From contig CM041465.1 in the NCBI GenBank assembly GCA_023213395.1, positions 99,641,741 to 99,705,740 of the forward strand: a DNA stretch of 64,000 bases. Reading direction: 5' to 3'. Below the pieces are notes generated by a model. That model did no database searches, had not been told where the DNA came from, and was given only the letters and a program-made list of their open reading frames with translations. Source of the DNA: Cycas panzhihuaensis. Taxonomy: Eukaryota; Cycadophyta. Below are positions 10,191-19,559 of the stretch, in pieces (the first letter of the stretch is position 1; every line of letters begins with the position of its first letter). A program made the translations under genes and the position numbers.

Positions 10191-12330
10191 AGAGATTGGT
10201 ACTCTTCGTTCATGGTATTTCTCCAAGATATATGCTTTACAACTTCTTGGTATGTTAAGGGCTCTTCATTAAGAGTAAGGTATAATTTTGTTGGTTTAAG
10301 CTTAGTATATAATGATTCCTACATCCTTGCTCTATGGGCACTTCGAGTGCCAGTTTTGCCCACCCCATCTGGTCATATGTCCTTATTAAGATGGCAGGCT
10401 TCTCGAGATTCTTGAGTTGGGAATGATGTCCTCATTTCCCTAACTTCTTGGTTCTTATCATGTTCATTAAAATGATTATTTTGTGAGGAGGATGTTGATA
10501 TGCCTGAGGAAGATAGTCCTTCTACCATTGTTTTATCTTTGTCAACTGAAGGTGGAGAGGATGTTTCTTCTATAATGGCTTTGCCTTTGTCAACTCTATT
10601 ATCTTCAAAAGATGGTGCTAGATGTGTACTCATTTGTTTAGAGTCATAACTTGTATCCCCCAAGGATTTATTGTCAAGTTCCAATATTTGGAGTAATTTA
10701 TATATGTCCCCCTCTCTAAATTTTAGAATCTGAACATCATACTTGATAACATGATTGTAGCGGCATGAGGGTACTATGGAGTCTAATTTAAGTAACTAAT
10801 CCTCTGTCTCCATAAAAATGACATCTCTGGTAACAATGATTTTTCATTGTAAAGGTATGAAGACCTTATACCCTTTCTTATCCATAAGGTATCCAACAAA
10901 GATGCCTTTAAGTGCCCTTGGCTAGAGTTTATTTCGATCTGCATCCAGAATATGGGCATAGCATGTAGAGCCAAAAATTCTAAAGTAGTGAACAATGGGG
11001 GCTTATCCTGACCACTTTTCATTTGGTGATTGTACTTCCTTTGATGGGTTAATAACATTGATACAATAAATGGTTATCCAGATTGCTTCAGCCCATAAAT
11101 AGGCAGGTATATTTTTATATATTAACATAGCACGAGCCATGTTTATGATTGTCCTGTTCATGTGCTTGGTAACTCCATTTTGTTGTGGGGTACCTGCTAC
11201 TATTATTTGATGTTTGATGTCATTATCTCAAAGGTAGCTTTCAAACTCATGTGAAGTATATTTGCCACCATTATCAGTTCAAAGACATTTGAGTTAATAA
11301 CCTGACTCCTTTTTAGTGAGGGCTTTGAATTCCTTAAATATACAGAATGCTTCATCTTTCTTGTGTTGAGAATACAATATCCAACTCTTTAATTGCGACC
11401 AAGATCTATTGCTCTCTTACAACTAGTTACAGAAATTGAAACATAAAATCATATGCAAGTTCTAAAATCAGAGATTATATAGTAACAAGAAAATGAAAGC
11501 CAAACATCACATGTGCACCTAATATAACATGGTAAAACCCTAGCAGTGTGCTAGGGAAACATCCACACAGGAAAGGTATCGATCTTTATTGCTGTAGAAT
11601 GGAGAAACAGTACATCACAGTTACAGAGTACTCTCTAGAACAACAATCAGCCACCACCCTCTTCACAGTACATTGCATAACATTACAACATAATAAGAAA
11701 AGCCCTAAAACGGGCTACATGAGAGGAACATCTAAGACCTAAATCTCAACCATAGAATTTAGGGTACTTGTATCGAATGACCCTGATTCTCTTTACATTT
11801 TGATAAGGTTTATATGGCCAATTTTTTAGGTCAGAGGCTATCACCCTCAAACCCCCTCTTAGTGGGGGGCGTTCCACATCCCTGTACCCCATGGCTAAGG
11901 GGGGCTCCCACCCCCCTTGGAACCCCCCAAGAAAGATTAGGGGGGGAAACCATGCCGAAAACATACCATAATTTTAGGCCTATAATTGTTGTCACAATAC
12001 CCAACATCTTATGTAGAAAAGCTACCCATACTTTTCTAGTAAAATCATCAATGAAAGAGATGTAATATAGCTTGCCCTTCAGTAAAGGAATGGGCATTGG
12101 CCTGCACAAATCAAAGTGTACCAATTATAATGGATGGCTTGATTTCCACTGACTTTTGGGAAAGGGTTATCGATGAGATTTGGCAATGATACAAGCTTCA
12201 CATTTAAAGGGCTTAGAGGAAAACTTTAGAAGGTTTAGAAGAGTGTTAGAAAGATCTCTAAGTCTATCAATGTGAACATGGCCCATACAAGTATGCCAAA
12301 GAGCTTCTGGTGACAAAGTTAGATGGGTCA
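10191..12330 (-). pseudogene. E2 integrase, split by a solo LTR
   Basis: The core has the first Asp region near 12105 (VHFDLCRPM), then SFIDDFTRKVWVAFLHK, where the solo LTR 11364-12006 interrupts it. It resumes with DNGG near 11265, TPQQNG and GVTKHMNRT near 11155. The usual catalytic Glu (xAERMNRT) reads as Lys (AAG). The C-terminal part has IFGSTCYAHILDADRNK, GIFVGYLMDKKGYKVF and a Ser/Glu-rich linker at 10373-10684. The HHCC region lies around 12120-12330 in poor condition. It would join cDNA to the host chromosome; it is dead here because of the LTR, the stops and the catalytic substitution. Confidence 0.85.
11364..12006 (-). repeat. Solo LTR of E1 copia family
   Basis: A 643 bp sequence starting TGTTGAGA and ending CCCAACA on the + strand, homologous end to end with 26499-27118, 31166-31812 and 62478-63135. 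It lacks any internal region. Flanking 5 bp sequences TCTTG (11359-11363) and TCTTA (12007-12011) are a one-mismatch target duplication. The flanking E2 integrase reading continues across it. It arose by LTR-LTR recombination of a full element inserted in E2. Orientation is minus by comparison with E1. Confidence 0.92.
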
Positions 12331-12830
12331 AGATGGAATTAAATGCAAATTCTTCATCTGCACAAGGGCTTTGGGCACAATGGGCTTTAGAAGATGGAGA
12401 GCCATTCAGTCAAAGGAGTTTGCCAAAGAGATGTCCAGTCAAAACCACTTGATTAGTTGGAGGGTGAATGACCTTAAGAGTCTGGTCATTTACGGTTACA
12501 CTTAGGTCAAATCCACGAGAAACAAGTGTGGATAAAGAGAGTAGGTTTTGTTTGAGATTGGGTATGTATAAGACATCAAGCAATGTAAAATCTTCTAAGC
12601 CTGGGAGTTTCAAGTGAATGGTGCCAATTCCTTCAACAGGTTGTTGTGATTTATCAGCCATGTGAAAACTCCATGAACATTTGAGTCAAATGTTTGATAT
12701 AGACTACGATTGCATGTCATATGTTGAGTTGCTCCTATGTCCATGATCCACTGTCCATCGATTGAAGCCACACTATTGACAATTCTAATAGGGCTTGGCA
12801 TTGGTAAAGGGAATTCACAAGTGATATATC
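12331..12830 (-). pseudogene. E2 protease and pre-integrase region
   Basis: Segment 12610-12801 contains the protease active-site block WIMDIGATQHMT; Ile replaces the usual Ser or Thr of Asp-Ser-Gly-Ala. Segment 12410-12661 holds the LKLPGLEDFTLLDVLYIPNLKQNLLS-type block, with VLYIPNLKQNLLS typical of the copia protease to pre-integrase region. The frames overlap and are shifted relative to each other. Confidence 0.8.
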
Positions 12831-13996
12831 TACACTAAGCTTCAAAGTATCTCTTTGGTTGGTCAATGGCATTTGATGTTGAAGATCCCTCAATTCTTTG
12901 AATGTGTACTTGTACAAAACCTGCACTACTAAAGGATTCTTCACAAGTTTCTTCAACATTGTGAGCTCCATGTTTTGGTTAGAACTTAGCCAACTTATAA
13001 GTGGTAGTTCTGTAATCTTTTGCTAAGTGTCCTTTATAGTTATACTGATCATACATAATGGTTTGATTACTAGTCCCTGAAGAAGTACTGGTTTGAACTG
13101 ACTATTTTACTCTTTGTTGAGGTGGCCCTTAGCCTTGAAACTGTTGAGGTTGTGATTAAGGGTTTGATTGACCTTGTGGATGATTTCCCATATTTCTTTC
13201 TCTTTCTCTTGCTCAGTTATTTCCTCTGCCACGAGAGGGACCTTGATTTTTTGTGTAGCAAACTTCTTCTTCTACCTCAAAGGCTGCATCTAGAAGAGAG
13301 TCAGAGGCTACAAAGTTTGTATCAAAGGTCTTATCAAATTCTATAAACTTCTCGGCAAGTGCTTCAAAGTTGAGTGTCTTCAATGTTCTACTAGATTGAA
13401 GACTTCCAAGCAAGTTTTTATAATAGGGGACATGTAAACATGACTGAATCAAAAATGCTCAAGTGATGTATTAGGTCTTAAAGTCTTTGTCAATTGCCTG
13501 TTTGATTGGTCAAAGGAGATTTATTATCTCATGAGCTTATCCCTTGTGTATTTTTTATTTGTTCATTTTAAAAATAAGATGAACAAATTCTAAATCTGAC
13601 TTTGTATTAAAGTTCTTTCTAAGAAGTTCTAGGACCTTCCAGGCTATATCATATTCCTCTTCATTTATCAAGTTATGCAAGGAGTGATCAATGACCAACA
13701 AAATTCTTGCACGAATCTTTTCATCATCTATCTCCCATTGTAGTTTAGTTGCAGCATCTGTAGGAGCTATTGGGGCAGATCCACTGGAAGCAGTTGTTGT
13801 AGCCGTTCTTTGGTATCTTTGGGTGTAGGCTGCAAGTGGGCTCTCCAAAGGCCTTCATATTTTGTAGCATTTTTAATTCTAGTGTATCATAGATCCCAAT
13901 TTTCTTTGTCTTTCAATATGCAGTTAACATTTTGCTTGAATTGGGATGATATGGCGATGATGAAGAAGTAGAATAGATGATAGAAGTATGTGCCAT
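12831..13996 (-). pseudogene. E2 gag with mutated zinc knuckle
   Basis: The proposed start is ATG at 13994-13996 (MAHTS). A shifted frame then reads KENWDLWYTRIKNATKYEGLW, the usual copia gag N-terminal block. Segments 13555-13848 and 13213-13452 continue the UBN2-type gag, including a basic Gly/Arg end (GPSRGRGNN). The zinc knuckle at 13012-13053 has the CX2CX4HX4C spacing, but all three Cys codons read Tyr (TAT, TAT, TAC) while His is kept. It is the structural polyprotein, broken by frameshifts. Confidence 0.82.
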
Positions 13997-15903
13997 TGAC
14001 ATGTGTGGCTAGTACACCTAGCATAGCAGGGATGTAGAAATGATTGTTATGATGAGAAGCAAGTAATGATTAACTATTTTTCAATAATTATATAAAAAAT
14101 AAATATAAGTAATGATGTAAGAATGAGGCCTAATGTAGAGCTGGTAAAGAGTGATGATGTGTCATGCCACTAACCTCTCACTTATGTCCAAATATAAGTG
14201 AGGTTTTGATATGTAAGGCTTCTAGTATACGATTAGGGCCTTTACCCGCGATACCTGCACCTGCGCTTGGTGATGAAATCCAAGTCACAATGGAGCCCAA
14301 GTACTCCCAAACCTCACCCAATTCACCAATGAGTAGCTATATACCTCCTCCAAAAAGTCAAACGATACTGTGTATCCCACGACTATGACGAATATTAGAC
14401 CGGGTTAATTTTAATCTTGCATTAAGGTTTTTAGTTTTCTTGGGTGGTTATCAAGATTATCCTTGATTGGAGGCCGTAGGTATGGCTAACCTGTCCCTCC
14501 ACCACTATTCTGGTTAAGACCAGACCCAGTATGAAACTCATACCTCCCTTAGGGCTTGGACTTTGGCCAACCTTGGTCTATTTCAACCAAGGTGAGTGTG
14601 TGCACAAGTCAAGAACTGGTAGTATAGATCATACGGATGTAATTCCTTTTAGGAATAGTGTAAGATGTTTTCGTATAACTGAAAACTGAAATAAAAACTT
14701 GCCAAATGTGCTTGCTTTGTTGTTGTTGCTACTTTTATGATGCTTTGTTGTTGCTACTACTTTTGTGATGCTTTATTGTTGTTGCCACTTTTATAATACT
14801 GTATGCAAATAGAAAAGCATGCTAGATTTAGCAGGGGAACTAGATGTTGCTTCTGATCCAAGATTTCCCTTGCTTTAGTACAATGTTTCTAAATATAATT
14901 TTAGAAGTTTTGATACAAAAACCATAATGGGATAAAAAGTGGATCAACGTGCTACTAAAATAATGATTTTTCTAAATCTATATGCATGCTATTTTGCCCT
15001 ATTTTGTGATTTTTTCATAAAATTTATAAATAATGATAAATGGGTAAATTTTTAGAAATTACAAATATGAAGGCCTAAATGATGAAATCTGAATTTATGA
15101 CAGAAGGAAAAAGTGTTCAAAATGTCGTTTCTGATAGATTTATGAAGTCATATTTTAGAAAAAGTAGCCTGAAAAAGCACCAAAGTAAAATCATGCCAAA
15201 TCAACTATCTCAGAATCTAGACTTCAATATGTCAAAGTTGAGTTTTGACATGTACATTAACTTTCCCTTCTACATCATCTATAAAATCTGCCAAACACTT
15301 ACCCGAAATGCCCTTGCAAGGTCCTTTACGGGGTTGAGTAGGCAAAATCAGCAACCGTGAGAAAACTGCATAAATCTCACTAACCAGTGGATGAAATTTA
15401 ATGTGATTTATCTTAAAATGATCTTAAGACATAAATGTACCATATACCTAAATAAAACTTTTGGATATTTAGCTTATAATTAAAGGATTTCATTAGGAAA
15501 AGTGCTTTAAATCACTTATCCATAAAATTTACCCTTTTTGTCATAGACAAAATGCACTCTTTTAGGTTGAATCTAAAGTTTATCCAGAAGACAAAAGTGA
15601 TCCTCTAGTGAAGGTGACCTTTCGTGACAAATTTCATCAAATTCTAAGATGGTTGAATTTTTATGAAAATTTGGACCTTTAATGCTCCCAGGACTGTTCC
15701 GGCAACTGAACGGATTTAAAAACCTATATTCTTCACCTATGAATTTTTGCACACATAGACAAAGTAGTAACATGCAAAATACTATAATTTTAAGCTCTCA
15801 AAATATTAAAAAATAATGAATACACTCTCAATACTTCACATTGAAGGTGAAGGAGAGGTAAAATGACTCCATGCAAGTGGAATGGAGTGAATATATCCCC
15901 TTC
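13997..15903 (-). other. E2 5' leader, noncoding
   Basis: About 1.9 kb separates the gag start from the PBS, with no recognisable coding sequence. It includes a short inverted repeat (CCTCACTTAT-like arms around 14172-14205), a 3 x 28 bp tandem array (14714-14797) and AT-rich sequence. It is unusually long for a copia leader; a further inserted element without clear ends cannot be excluded. Confidence 0.5.
14714..14797. repeat. Tandem repeat, 3 x 28 bp
   Basis: Three head-to-tail 28 bp units starting at 14714, 14742 and 14770. Each begins GCTTT(G/A)TTGTTG and ends in a TTTT(A/G)T(G/A)AT segment, with few differences. It lies in the E2 leader. Confidence 0.85.
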
Positions 15904-15917
15904 TTGCTCTGATACCA
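15904..15917 (-). other. E2 primer binding site (initiator tRNA-Met)
   Basis: The minus strand reads TGGTATCAGAGCAA two bases after the LTR end. It matches the common plant PBS TGGTATCAGAGC for initiator methionine tRNA. Confidence 0.88.
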
Positions 15918-15919
15918 CA

Positions 15920-16233
15920 TGAAGGAAGGATGGATCTAGGATATAAATAACTCACATGCCCACAATGGCAATGGAGAATGAAAAAGAAGATGAAACAAGA
16001 TATGAGAGTAATCTTGGAGGTGAGAATGAATTATTTACTCCCTCATTGAGATTTCACCTTTTATTATTGAGGGTGAGCATTAGGGTTAGGATTTTCCTGC
16101 CTAATGACATGAACCTGAAATTACATCTAAATGCATATAAAGTATATTTCATTAAGAGACTAATGCTAATAATATATCCTAGGGTCACATAATTAATCTA
16201 CACAAATGACCTTTGATACATTAACCTCTTTTA
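15920..16233 (-). repeat. E2 right LTR (5' LTR)
   Basis: 314 bp, starting TGAAGGAAGG and ending CTCTTTTA (CA decayed to TA). It pairs with 7961-8273. PBS lies just inside and target duplication ACCTT just outside (16234-16238). Confidence 0.9.
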
Positions 16234-16238
16234 ACCTT

Positions 16239-17105
16239 GGCCTTTCTCCCAATGGGGTCTTAACCTCATTGGATAGATCTTTCCAACATCTTCAAATGGG
16301 AATAAGTTCATTCTAACTACAATTGAATACTTTATGAAGTGGAGTGAAGCTATTCCATTGATTGTTGCTACTAGAAAGATCATTGCTACTTTCATATTTC
16401 AACATATTATTTATAGATTTAGGATATCAGATATTATCATTACTGATAATGGAACCTTATTTTATAATCCCTATGTTAGTAAACTATGTAGTAAATTTCA
16501 TATTACCTATAGAATATCTGCCCCATATCATCCTTAGGCGAATGGCTAGGTGGAAGCATTTAACAAAATCTTAGTTAAGATTCTGGTTAAGATTGTTGCT
16601 ACTTCTCATTGGGATTGGCACTTCCAGGTATTTCTAGAATTATGGGCCTATAGGACTACCATAGGAAATGCTACTAGTGTGACAACATTCTCCCTTATTT
16701 ATGGTTTTGAAGCTATTTTACCATGAGAGACCAAAATTCCTTCTCTGTGCGTCTCATTGAAGGTATTTATTGATGAGTAATTCCAAAGAGAAGCTCACCT
16801 TTTAGAGCTGGAAAAGTTAGAAAAACCTCATTTATAAGCTTTATAGAATAATGTGGCATCCAAGGCTAGAGTCTAGGCTACATATGATAGATAACTTAAA
16901 CCTAGGAAGTTTAACATTGGTGATAAAGTTTTGAAATTAAAATATTTGCACAATAGGCAACGAAAGTTTTCTCCTAAATGAACATGACCTTTCTTGATAA
17001 TTAAGGATTTAACTAATAGAGCTTATTAAATATTGAAATTAGAAGGATTAGAGTTTAAGAGGCCTATTAATTCTCAATATTTAAGAAGAATTTATGCGTA
17101 GTAGC
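16239..17105 (+). pseudogene. Element A integrase, catalytic and C-terminal part
   Basis: Continues the gene interrupted at 7960. Readable blocks: TIEYFMKWSEAIPL (first catalytic Asp position altered; Glu is in place), SDIIITDNGTLFYNP (second Asp, 16430-16465), YHP with a stop, then VEAFNKILVKIL (catalytic Glu near 16550), LWAYRTT, SLIYGFEAILP and, at the C-terminus, RKFNIGDKVLKL and RRIYA near 17095. Several stops, including one inside the HP-ANG motif. It is non-functional. Confidence 0.85.
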
Positions 17106-18246
17106 ATGCACGTGACTACCACCACAATGAGGATAAACTATAGCTCTAAAATTTGTTCCTTTGCCTAATGAGTCAAAACTATCAGTAAACTCCCTTTTTC
17201 TTTTTGATCTATGAATTTGAAACTTGTACCTTTGCCTAATGAGCTAAAACTATAGGCAAATCCTCTCTTTTTTCTAATATCTTCTTACTTTCATTAAGCA
17301 TTGTGGTGTTTTTGTGATAGATCTAACCCATGATCATGTAAGTCATTCACTCTTTCTAGCCTCTACATTGATTGTGAGTTTACCATCACTTGGGTCTCAT
17401 TTTCCTTTGAGTTCCACACTCAAAAGAGAACCTATACCCCCAAGTTTATTGTACTTTCATCTTAGAAAGAGAAATACCTTTGTCAGCTTCGAGTATATTC
17501 TCATTCATTAAGAGTTTACTTTCATTTGCCAGTTTATTATCTTATTGATTCAAAGCTTATTTTTATTTGCTAGTTAGTTACTTTGGAATTTCCTTTTTAG
17601 TCATATATCACCAGTTGTTAATCATTTTTTTATTATCCTCAATTCTGTTTATTATTCCTTTAGAATAGATACTTATTATGTTGCCTTCCCTTCACGCTTG
17701 GATATACTGTGATTTTGATTTCTTTTTTTTTTTTTATGATCCATTCCTTAAGAAGATTGGCATCTTTCCCTTTCTAGATTATATTAAGAAGGAGAAATCC
17801 TTATTGTGTTGAGTAGAAGAGTTTCTTAAGAAGATAATTATAATCTTGTTCTTATGAAAGGTGACAGTGAAAAAAAAGAAAAAAGAAAAGGAAAAGTAAA
17901 GCAAAAAATAAAGAAAGTTAAAAGAAAGTAAAAATTAAGTTTATTATTTCATCCTCTTATAATTTAGGGTAAGCCACATGATGGCTTCATCTCCACCTAT
18001 ATATCTATAGGTTGGATTCATTTAGATGAGTCATTCAATATTTTTGGATCTAGCTACTTGGGTCCACTATGGCCTTAGGTATGATTGAACCCTACTTGAC
18101 ACTTTGATCATAATCATCTTACTTGAGTTCCTTCTTCTTTCTTCATCATAGTTAGAGATGTACCTCTATCTCCATCTCCTTACTAATTGATTCTTATACT
18201 TTTCCTCATTGATCATACAGTCTCCAAGTTTTGATCTCTAGTTCCC
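17106..18246 (+). other. Element A spacer between integrase and second RNase H
   Basis: No coding region recognised. It contains two copies of CCTTTGCCTAATGAG followed by an AAAACTAT core (near 17159 and 17230), a poly-T run near 17725, and a purine-rich stretch at 17865-17945 composed of A and G runs. It is part of the 3' region of the element by position. Confidence 0.5.
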
Positions 18247-18652
18247 ATGGCATTGAGTATCTTCACTAATCAGTGTAGTAGAGGAGACCTAGGGCTATCT
18301 GCTTCTACTTTGGTGATTTATAACCAATTAGGAAGTCCCCTACTTTCCATAGGTTTCTTCATCCTTAGGGCAACCAATAATGAAGTTGAATACCTTGCAA
18401 TTATAGGAGCCTTATTAGATATCTCTCGTTGTTACCTTAGACCTATTACTTTATATGCTGACTCTCAGGTTGTTCTTTATCAGTTGGTTGGGATATACCA
18501 GGTCCACTCCCCACGACTCCTTCTTTTGCATCATCAGGCCTCATCATTGTTGTCCCTATTTGCTTTAGTAACTATCTAGTACATACATCATTATTTTAAT
18601 CTTGAAGCTAACACTCTCATTTCCTCGATCCTTGATGATCATGTTGATTGAC
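18247..18652 (+). pseudogene. Element A second (archaeal-type-like) RNase H
   Basis: The frame from 18247 reads IFTNQCSRGDLGLSA, then FILRATNNEVEYLAIIGAL and LYADSQVVLYQL, the three-part signature of the RNase H class used as the extra domain in Tat elements (RVT_3 type). The first catalytic Asp (TDG/TDx) reads Asn; Glu of NNEVEY and Asp of ADSQVV are kept. After a stop near 18580 the tail FNLEANTLISSIL matches the last RNase H helix. It lies downstream of integrase, about 1.1 kb after it. Element B has the same domain at 42440-42960. Role would be RNA removal during reverse transcription; here it is truncated. Confidence 0.75.
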
Positions 18653-19559
18653 TCACTTCTTCTAGTTGGGGATACCCTACTCTAAAATGAGTATAAACTA
18701 CCACTCTAGAATGAGTATAAACTACCACTCCATGATGAGTATAAACTATTAGTTTGGTAAGACTATAGATTAGGATAGTTGGGAAATTATGGTGATAGGT
18801 ATCAGAATGAAGTCAGATATATGAAAGGGCTAGACCCACATGGGAATCTTGGGCCATAGAGGATCTTGTCAGGGGGCAAGTTCTTAAAAGCTTCTTGCCC
18901 ATGAAAGGAGCCAATGAAGAATCCAAATATACTCAGGTAGTCAGTCATTTATTAAGTGAGATTAGTTCCATTTGCTAAATGACTTACTTTCTTCATGATA
19001 TATTGTGTGAATGTAGGATTATCCTATGTTTATATAATCTATCAGGGGTATGATGTGAGTTATATAAGTTTCCTTTTAGGAGACTTATATTATTCCATCT
19101 TCTGCTTTTATAAACTTATTACCATTTATATTTTAGGTGGTTTAAAGTTTATAACAATAGAATAAGTAAACCTTTCACTTACCCCATTCTAATCTTTTAT
19201 TTATCTCCTAGTTTTTATTCTTTCCCATAATCTAGTCTTTCTTAAGCCATACTAGTCTGGAACAAGTATAAACTACCATGTATATAGTATGACAAAAATA
19301 AAAAAAAGTATATAACCACAAAAGAATAAGAAAAGTAAAAATGATAAAAATTATTACATGTTTCCTTGGACAAGTCATACTAATGAATGTATCCTATGCT
19401 TGAATATAAATGGGAATAAGGGGAATGAAGGTTTAGAGACAATTAATCATATACAAGTTTTAAGAAAAAGAAGATTAATATATACATCATGACAAAAATA
19501 TGGTACATCTATCATCTAGGTGACCCATCATACATGACCCATGATACATGACATATAAT
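18653..19559. other. Element A 3' spacer
   Basis: No gene recognised. It starts with a TTGGGGAT-type purine cluster and a 3 x 24 bp tandem repeat (18681-18752). Another copy of the GTATAAACTACCA core is near 19266. A stretch around 19520-19580 is rich in ATACATGA(C/T) repeats. Confidence 0.5.
18681..18752. repeat. Tandem repeat, 3 x 24 bp
   Basis: Units start at 18681, 18705 and 18729; each contains ATGAGTATAAACTA, and the first two end in CCAC. The core recurs in other arrays of element A (near 17167, 19266 and 22150-22600). Confidence 0.88.

Larger units (their letters stand above)
7961..16233 (-). mobile_element. Ty1/copia element E2, complete structure, decayed
   Basis: This 8.27 kb minus-strand copia element has both LTRs (7961-8273 and 15920-16233), a PBS, a polypurine tract and gag, protease, integrase, RT and RNase H in copia order. 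The target duplications GCCTT and ACCTT differ by one base. By eye the LTRs differ at roughly two dozen of about 313 positions, so insertion is not recent. A 643 bp solo LTR of the E1 family sits inside its integrase gene. Without it the element is about 7.6 kb, long for copia, mainly because of a 1.9 kb leader. All frames are broken. Confidence 0.9.
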
